Assembly (NCBI GenBank): GCA_937893815.1 | Contig: CALCSH010000037.1 | Span: 1-6,718, forward strand | Direction of reading: 5' to 3' | Origin: an uncultured Anaerolineae bacterium | Lineage (GTDB): Bacteria; Chloroflexota; Anaerolineae; Anaerolineales; UBA11858 | DNA: 6,718 nt | Notes under the pieces: model-generated | What the model saw: only the letters and a program-made list of their open reading frames with translations | What the model was told of the DNA's origin: nothing | Database searches by the model: none | Translations under genes and position numbers: made by a program | Shown: in pieces, positions 6,001 through 6,718 of the stretch | Layout of the letters: each line of letters opens with the position of its first letter | Numbering within the stretch: position 1 is the stretch's first letter

Positions 6001-6718
6001 TTGGAGCCTACCGCCAGCACGCCGCCGTTCTGCCCGTTCGTTTCCGCATGTTGATCGGTTTGCGAACCCACGCTGACGGTGACTGTGCCAATCACATTCA
6101 GGGTGGCATTATTATCAATGTGGGCGTTGATCGCCCGCGTCATATTGTTGCCATCCGAGTCGGCTTCGCGGCGGGCTTCACTATCGGTAGCATTAATCGA
6201 AATAATGCCGCCGCCCTGATTGTTGGCATACGAATACGCCGAATGGCCTGAGGCGGGTAAGGCTTGCCCGGCGCTGATGGTGACATTGCCGCCATCGTTG
6301 GCGGTGGAAGGCCGGTCATAGAGCGTGACCGAGACCCCCGAGCTGAGGGTGGCATCCGTGAAGACGCCGACTGTATCCAGAGAAACCTTCAGGGCGTTGA
6401 TGACGGTGATGGTGTACAGGCCGTCATTATCGGCGGTGCCGCTGACGCGAATCACATCGCCTGCCAGGAAACCGTCGGTGAGCCAGGAGCCGGTTGTGCG
6501 GGCAATCGAATCGGGTGTGGCGTGGAAAGCCAGCACAGATACGCCAGCCACGGTCAGAGCCGCCCCCAGGGAATCGGTCTGCTGCAAGGTCAGGGTATCG
6601 GAGGTCAGCGATGCGATCTTGTAAATGCCCGAATTGGTGTTGCCTGCACCCAGGACTTGAATATCCTGCCCGGCCTGGAAACCATCCGAAATCCAGCTAC
6701 CGCTATTGCGCTTGATCG
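1..6718 (-). CDS. Giant repetitive surface/secreted protein, internal fragment open at both ends
   Basis: A single frame runs through the entire window: complete codons from 6716 down to 3, 2238 residues, with no stop; start and stop both lie outside. Composition is Gly/Ala/Ser/Thr/Asn/Asp/Val/Ile-rich and Lys/Arg-poor, with eight Cys, alternating hydrophobic residues and frequent Gly-Asn turns, as expected for stacked beta-helix. Several internal repeat types are visible (GSW..DGF, Gly-Gly anchored, IGS-type, hairpin type), broken by two helical islands and a Trp/Tyr-rich module. These features resemble very large bacterial exoproteins of the haemagglutinin/beta-strand-repeat class; the match is from memory of family style, not a search. 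No RTX nonapeptide array, catalytic motif or membrane segment was seen. Signal peptide and cell-wall or outer-membrane anchor, if present, are outside the window. Adhesion or surface structure is the likely role by analogy. The reading frame is near certain; the function is not. Confidence 0.95.
3..932 (-). repeat. C-terminal-side beta-helix with IGS-type repeats (residues 1929-2238)
   Basis: Starts with KIYIIMKDDIDLELTQPL (1930-1947) and SVLNVTSDAEVYIGSEQAI (1949-1967). The IGS units then return: NSVGSATDFIEVS (2011-2023), CNIGTSANYVETD (2094-2106) and GEIGQLLGG (2174-2182). Their anchor glycines G2014, G2097 and G2177 are 83 and 80 residues apart. Each is followed by a G-D/C-x-I/V-Y-L type strand (GDSVYLRG 2035-2042; GCSIYLGE 2119-2126; GSLYLRQI 2218-2225). 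Cysteines C2094 and C2120 lie in one unit. The series runs off the window at ITSPA, so it probably continues. Confidence 0.7.
933..1157 (-). repeat. Hairpin-type repeat, copy 2 (residues 1854-1928)
   Basis: Has the full element order: NDTINFGYAHGKSNGDAISF (1860-1879), a G-ISSLSAAVSDG stretch (1884-1895), VTYYVVKADNLAIKLATTQ (1896-1914), then ALALAG (1915-1920). It aligns with copy 1 at DTI-F, H, the D-G before the Y strand, and I-K-L. The phrase 'HG..NGD.I' followed by 'DG..YYV' and 'IKLA.T...ALAG' is a recurring unit in giant beta-strand-repeat proteins as I recall them. The two copies differ at most other positions. Confidence 0.65.
1158..1421 (-). other. Linker between hairpin-type repeats (residues 1766-1853)
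   Basis: An acidic, aromatic start (VWSDADARYALTGGWLK, 1776-1792) has W1777 and W1790. A Q-rich polar turn follows (QTQQED 1798-1803), then a strand pair NVTIITVSGG (1810-1819) and DVIDLTNLGAI (1827-1837). It ends in VKLASTERVDAVI (1843-1855), which leads straight into hairpin copy 2. It reads as one or two beta coils with an aromatic cap. No named domain. Confidence 0.45.
1422..1661 (-). repeat. Hairpin-type repeat, copy 1, degenerate (residues 1686-1765)
   Basis: Order of elements: NTINAGADTIYFANGH (1688-1703), a G-TKVMYDANGG stretch (1708-1718), GLVDGKNYIINVIDDHTIKL (1723-1742), and a closing GTGTHTL (1759-1765). The D-G-x-x-Y-x-x-x-V-I-D-x-x-T-I-K-L core is a known style of short beta unit in giant surface proteins (recalled, unverified). 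Compared with copy 2, the 'HG...NGD.I' part is degraded here (GHIYRDGTKV), while the ID..TIKL strand is better kept. Confidence 0.65.
1731..2000 (-). other. Helical island 2 (residues 1573-1662)
   Basis: A 90-residue stretch with strong helix character: DKRQDLIDLWDSLNLRAA (1573-1590), AIDAHIAMINNDYQTYWYY (1598-1616), then after a D-N-G turn, LSSTLENSMLAAGY (1623-1636) and ADVALQNTKRADEYAALQAR (1639-1658). Four helices seem likely. Aromatic YWYY (1613-1616) and W1582 would pack inside the bundle. It sits between two beta-rich parts and splits the IGS repeat series. It may act as a spacer, hinge or protruding bundle. I do not recognise a named domain. Confidence 0.65.
2001..2630 (-). repeat. 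Beta-helix with two IGS-type repeats (residues 1363-1572)
   Basis: Regular strand-turn phrases (IITITFIGFDSGTLNITS 1363-1380; GSISVDAEDVTLTSNTLTLS 1404-1423) lead into two longer units. Unit a begins GIGAQGFPLQID (1427-1438) and unit b SVGSSTSLPVRIN (1504-1516); the anchor glycines G1429 and G1506 are 77 apart. In both, the anchor is followed after 20-30 residues by a G-D/H-I/V-Y/F-I-x-E strand (GDIYISEV 1451-1458; GHVFIEEI 1532-1539). The series stops at NGSLLDRRSG (1560-1569), where helical island 2 starts, and resumes at residue 2012. Confidence 0.7.
2631..3230 (-). other. Trp/Tyr-rich module interrupting the beta-helix (residues 1163-1362)
   Basis: About 200 residues unlike their surroundings. 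Trp at 1194, 1227, 1238, 1246 and 1345, and clustered Tyr (AYYSP 1215-1219, YTWVTGQ 1225-1231, DSYWYQF 1235-1241, YSYTYE 1288-1293), suggest a compact aromatic core. It includes the cysteine pair C1303/C1320 and a basic patch ERHTSRR (1324-1330) that stands out in an acidic protein. Histidines lie in DIHTHS (1352-1357) at the end, where the beta-helix restarts. It may be a globular insert carried on the stack, perhaps a ligand- or surface-binding head. I recall similar aromatic inserts in giant bacterial surface proteins, but cannot name a domain. Confidence 0.55.
3231..4112 (-). other. Beta-helix segment with CxxxxxC pair (residues 869-1162)
   Basis: After STPPKIMITS (869-878) regular coils appear: VIYVENVNGSIYVKNVAG (907-924) shows two strands of almost the same form, then SVNIEAYEVTLKAGKNF (927-943). 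A loop with HCDRSDVCW (973-981) carries C974 and C980. Strands resume at IFGNIVLISGEYLNVNGTIQ (1000-1019), then a helical-looking patch (1031-1048) that interrupts them, then VSNVVVQGGYMELYGLIMS (1079-1097), GNIKVLDGYGRIVIDNQT (1101-1118) and an ELIITDT strand (1136-1142). The repeated strand-G-strand-N pattern is the clearest beta-helix in the window. 'Coil then coil' phrases such as GEYLNVNGTIQSG are typical of giant exoproteins. No enzymatic residues of pectate-lyase-like beta-helices are evident. Confidence 0.65.
4113..4499 (-). other. Cysteine-paired beta segment with calcium-loop motif (residues 740-868)
   Basis: Begins with C740 and C758, 18 residues apart, which probably bridge a loop if the protein is exported. 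Strands follow: VYYVTVKD (764-771), NIVVEADYFEASG (778-790), AEITITN (801-807) and FSLRFNRVVIP (811-821). The G-P-F-S-L-R pattern resembles the 'tissue' of bacterial surface repeats with an Asn-Ser-Gly turn. The segment closes with a calcium-loop-like motif (837-846) and a polar stretch before S869-TPP-K, where the following beta-helix segment starts. Confidence 0.55.
4179..4208 (-). other. Putative calcium-binding loop, EF-hand/thrombospondin-3-like (residues 837-846)
   Basis: The residues are DANSNGLEDE. Oxygen ligands fall at positions 1, 3, 5, 9 and 10 (D837, N839, N841, D845, E846), with Gly at 6 and a hydrophobic Leu at 7. This matches the D-x-D/N-x-D/N-G-L-x-D-E form common in bacterial thrombospondin-3-like and EF-like loops. 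It is a lone copy; true TSP3 regions usually have several in a row. Asn in place of Asp at positions 3 and 5 is tolerated in such loops. Calcium binding is inference. Confidence 0.5.
4500..4640 (-). other. Helical island 1, possible short coiled coil (residues 693-739)
   Basis: About 47 residues differ sharply from the surrounding beta-rich sequence: few Gly, no Pro, many Leu, Gln, Glu, Asp, Ala and Lys. Leucines and other hydrophobics recur at heptad-like intervals (L696, L698, L700, L707, L710, then L727, L729 or I730, L734, L737). A break at K-G-T-D (715-718) suggests two antiparallel helices, roughly 695-714 and 719-737. This would form a helical hairpin projecting from the beta stack. 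The first cysteine of the protein fragment, C740, follows at once. Confidence 0.65.
4647..5504 (-). other. Beta-rich segment (residues 405-690), no named domain
   Basis: Alternating short strands and turns continue through this part: a GDLTFSI strand (487-493), GNVNLLAG (540-547), an aromatic patch YTDLYNWTLFP (562-572), then GAVLEMVG (595-602) and GTVIIYGQGRGHDLYRE (611-627). The last piece has a short charged, possibly helical stretch (HDLYREAGEAILGDG, 622-636). A second GIVRVG (658-663) and an MTLSG strand (670-674) lead to the helical island. The pattern agrees with continued beta-helix carrying loops of unequal length. I do not recognise a specific domain and infer no ligand. Confidence 0.6.
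5505..6302 (-). repeat. Ala/Asp-rich beta-helix array with Gly-Gly anchors (residues 139-404)
   Basis: Imperfect tandem units are marked by a Gly-Gly followed by a short hydrophobic strand: GGIIS (169-173), GGVLAV (231-236), GGIVSV (283-288), GGAIS (345-349) and GGAL (395-398). Spacings are 62, 52, 62 and 50 residues. After each anchor comes a Ser/Ala/Asp-rich stretch, in several units an A-x-V/L-G or A-x-I-D turn (AYVG 251-254, AYLG 303-306, AHID 198-201), then a V-x-V-x-A strand such as KLVVSA (263-268). This order repeats about four times. The pattern fits two or three coils of parallel beta-helix per unit. Low sequence identity between units points to long divergence. Confidence 0.75.
6303..6506 (-). 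repeat. GSW..DGF repeat, copy 2 (residues 71-138)
   Basis: Aligns with copy 1 throughout: IART then GSWLTDGFLAGDVIRVSG, an N-D-G-L-Y-T-I turn (residues 97-103), a VSL strand (111-113) and closing VSVTLY (128-133). The unit is 68 residues. Shared positions are the GSW, DGF, the AG after it, the I-x-V strand, G-x-Y-x-I and G-VSV near the end; the rest has diverged, so this is an old duplication rather than a recent one. The Ala/Asp-rich array starts directly after it. Confidence 0.8.
6507..6716 (-). repeat. GSW..DGF repeat, copy 1 (residues 1-70)
   Basis: First of two adjacent units in the protein. It holds GSWISDGFQAGQDIQVLG, then an N-x-G-x-Y-K-I turn (residues 28-34), a TLTL strand (41-44) and a closing VSVLAF (59-64). 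The unit is 70 residues long and begins with I-K-R just before the GSW. It reads as a small beta domain in which Trp and the DGF turn form the core. It starts at the window edge, so further copies may lie upstream in the gene. I recall such units from giant bacterial surface proteins; the function is unknown. Confidence 0.8.

Noticed and set aside
1..6718. Defence system, mobile element, CRISPR array, RNA gene or intergenic regulatory region
   Set aside because: The window is fully occupied by one coding frame, with no intergenic gap, no inverted repeats of IS type, no spaced identical DNA repeats and no tRNA or rRNA signature.

Overview
The whole 6718-base window lies inside one protein-coding gene on the minus strand. 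Read in the frame whose first complete codon is at 6716..6714 and whose last is at 5..3, it gives 2238 consecutive sense codons with no stop. Neither the start nor the end of the gene is in the window, so the protein is longer than 2238 residues, possibly several times longer. Residue numbers below count from 1 at base 6716 and rise as base position falls.

The product looks like the middle of a giant, repetitive, secreted or cell-surface protein of the beta-strand-repeat / filamentous-haemagglutinin-like kind. It is rich in Gly, Ala, Ser, Thr, Asn, Asp, Val and Ile, poor in Lys and Arg, and has only eight cysteines. Alternating hydrophobic patterns and Gly-Asn turns suggest stacked parallel beta-helix. 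No enzyme active site, nucleotide-binding motif or membrane segment was seen.

Layout in the direction of translation: (1) two tandem 68-70 residue GSW..DGF repeats (6303-6716); (2) an Ala/Asp-rich array with Gly-Gly anchors every 50-62 residues (5505-6302); (3) a beta-rich stretch (4647-5504); (4) a short charged helical island (4500-4640); (5) a segment with a cysteine pair and an EF-hand-like calcium loop (4113-4499); (6) a beta-helix segment with a tight CxxxxxC pair (3231-4112); (7) a Trp/Tyr-rich globular-looking module (2631-3230); (8) beta-helix with an 80-residue 'IGS' repeat (2001-2630); (9) a second helical island (1731-2000); (10) two divergent hairpin-type repeats with a linker (933-1661); (11) return of the 80-residue IGS repeat to the window edge (3-932).

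The organism cannot be fixed from this fragment. Moderate GC, preference for codons such as GGC, CTG, ACC and ATC, and the size of the protein fit an environmental bacterium from a lineage known for giant surface proteins (for example Chloroflexota/Anaerolineae, Planctomycetota, Desulfobacterota or Omnitrophota); this is inference. A role in adhesion, cell-cell contact or a surface layer is likely by analogy only. I see no promoter, terminator, RNA gene, mobile element or CRISPR array, and no second gene.
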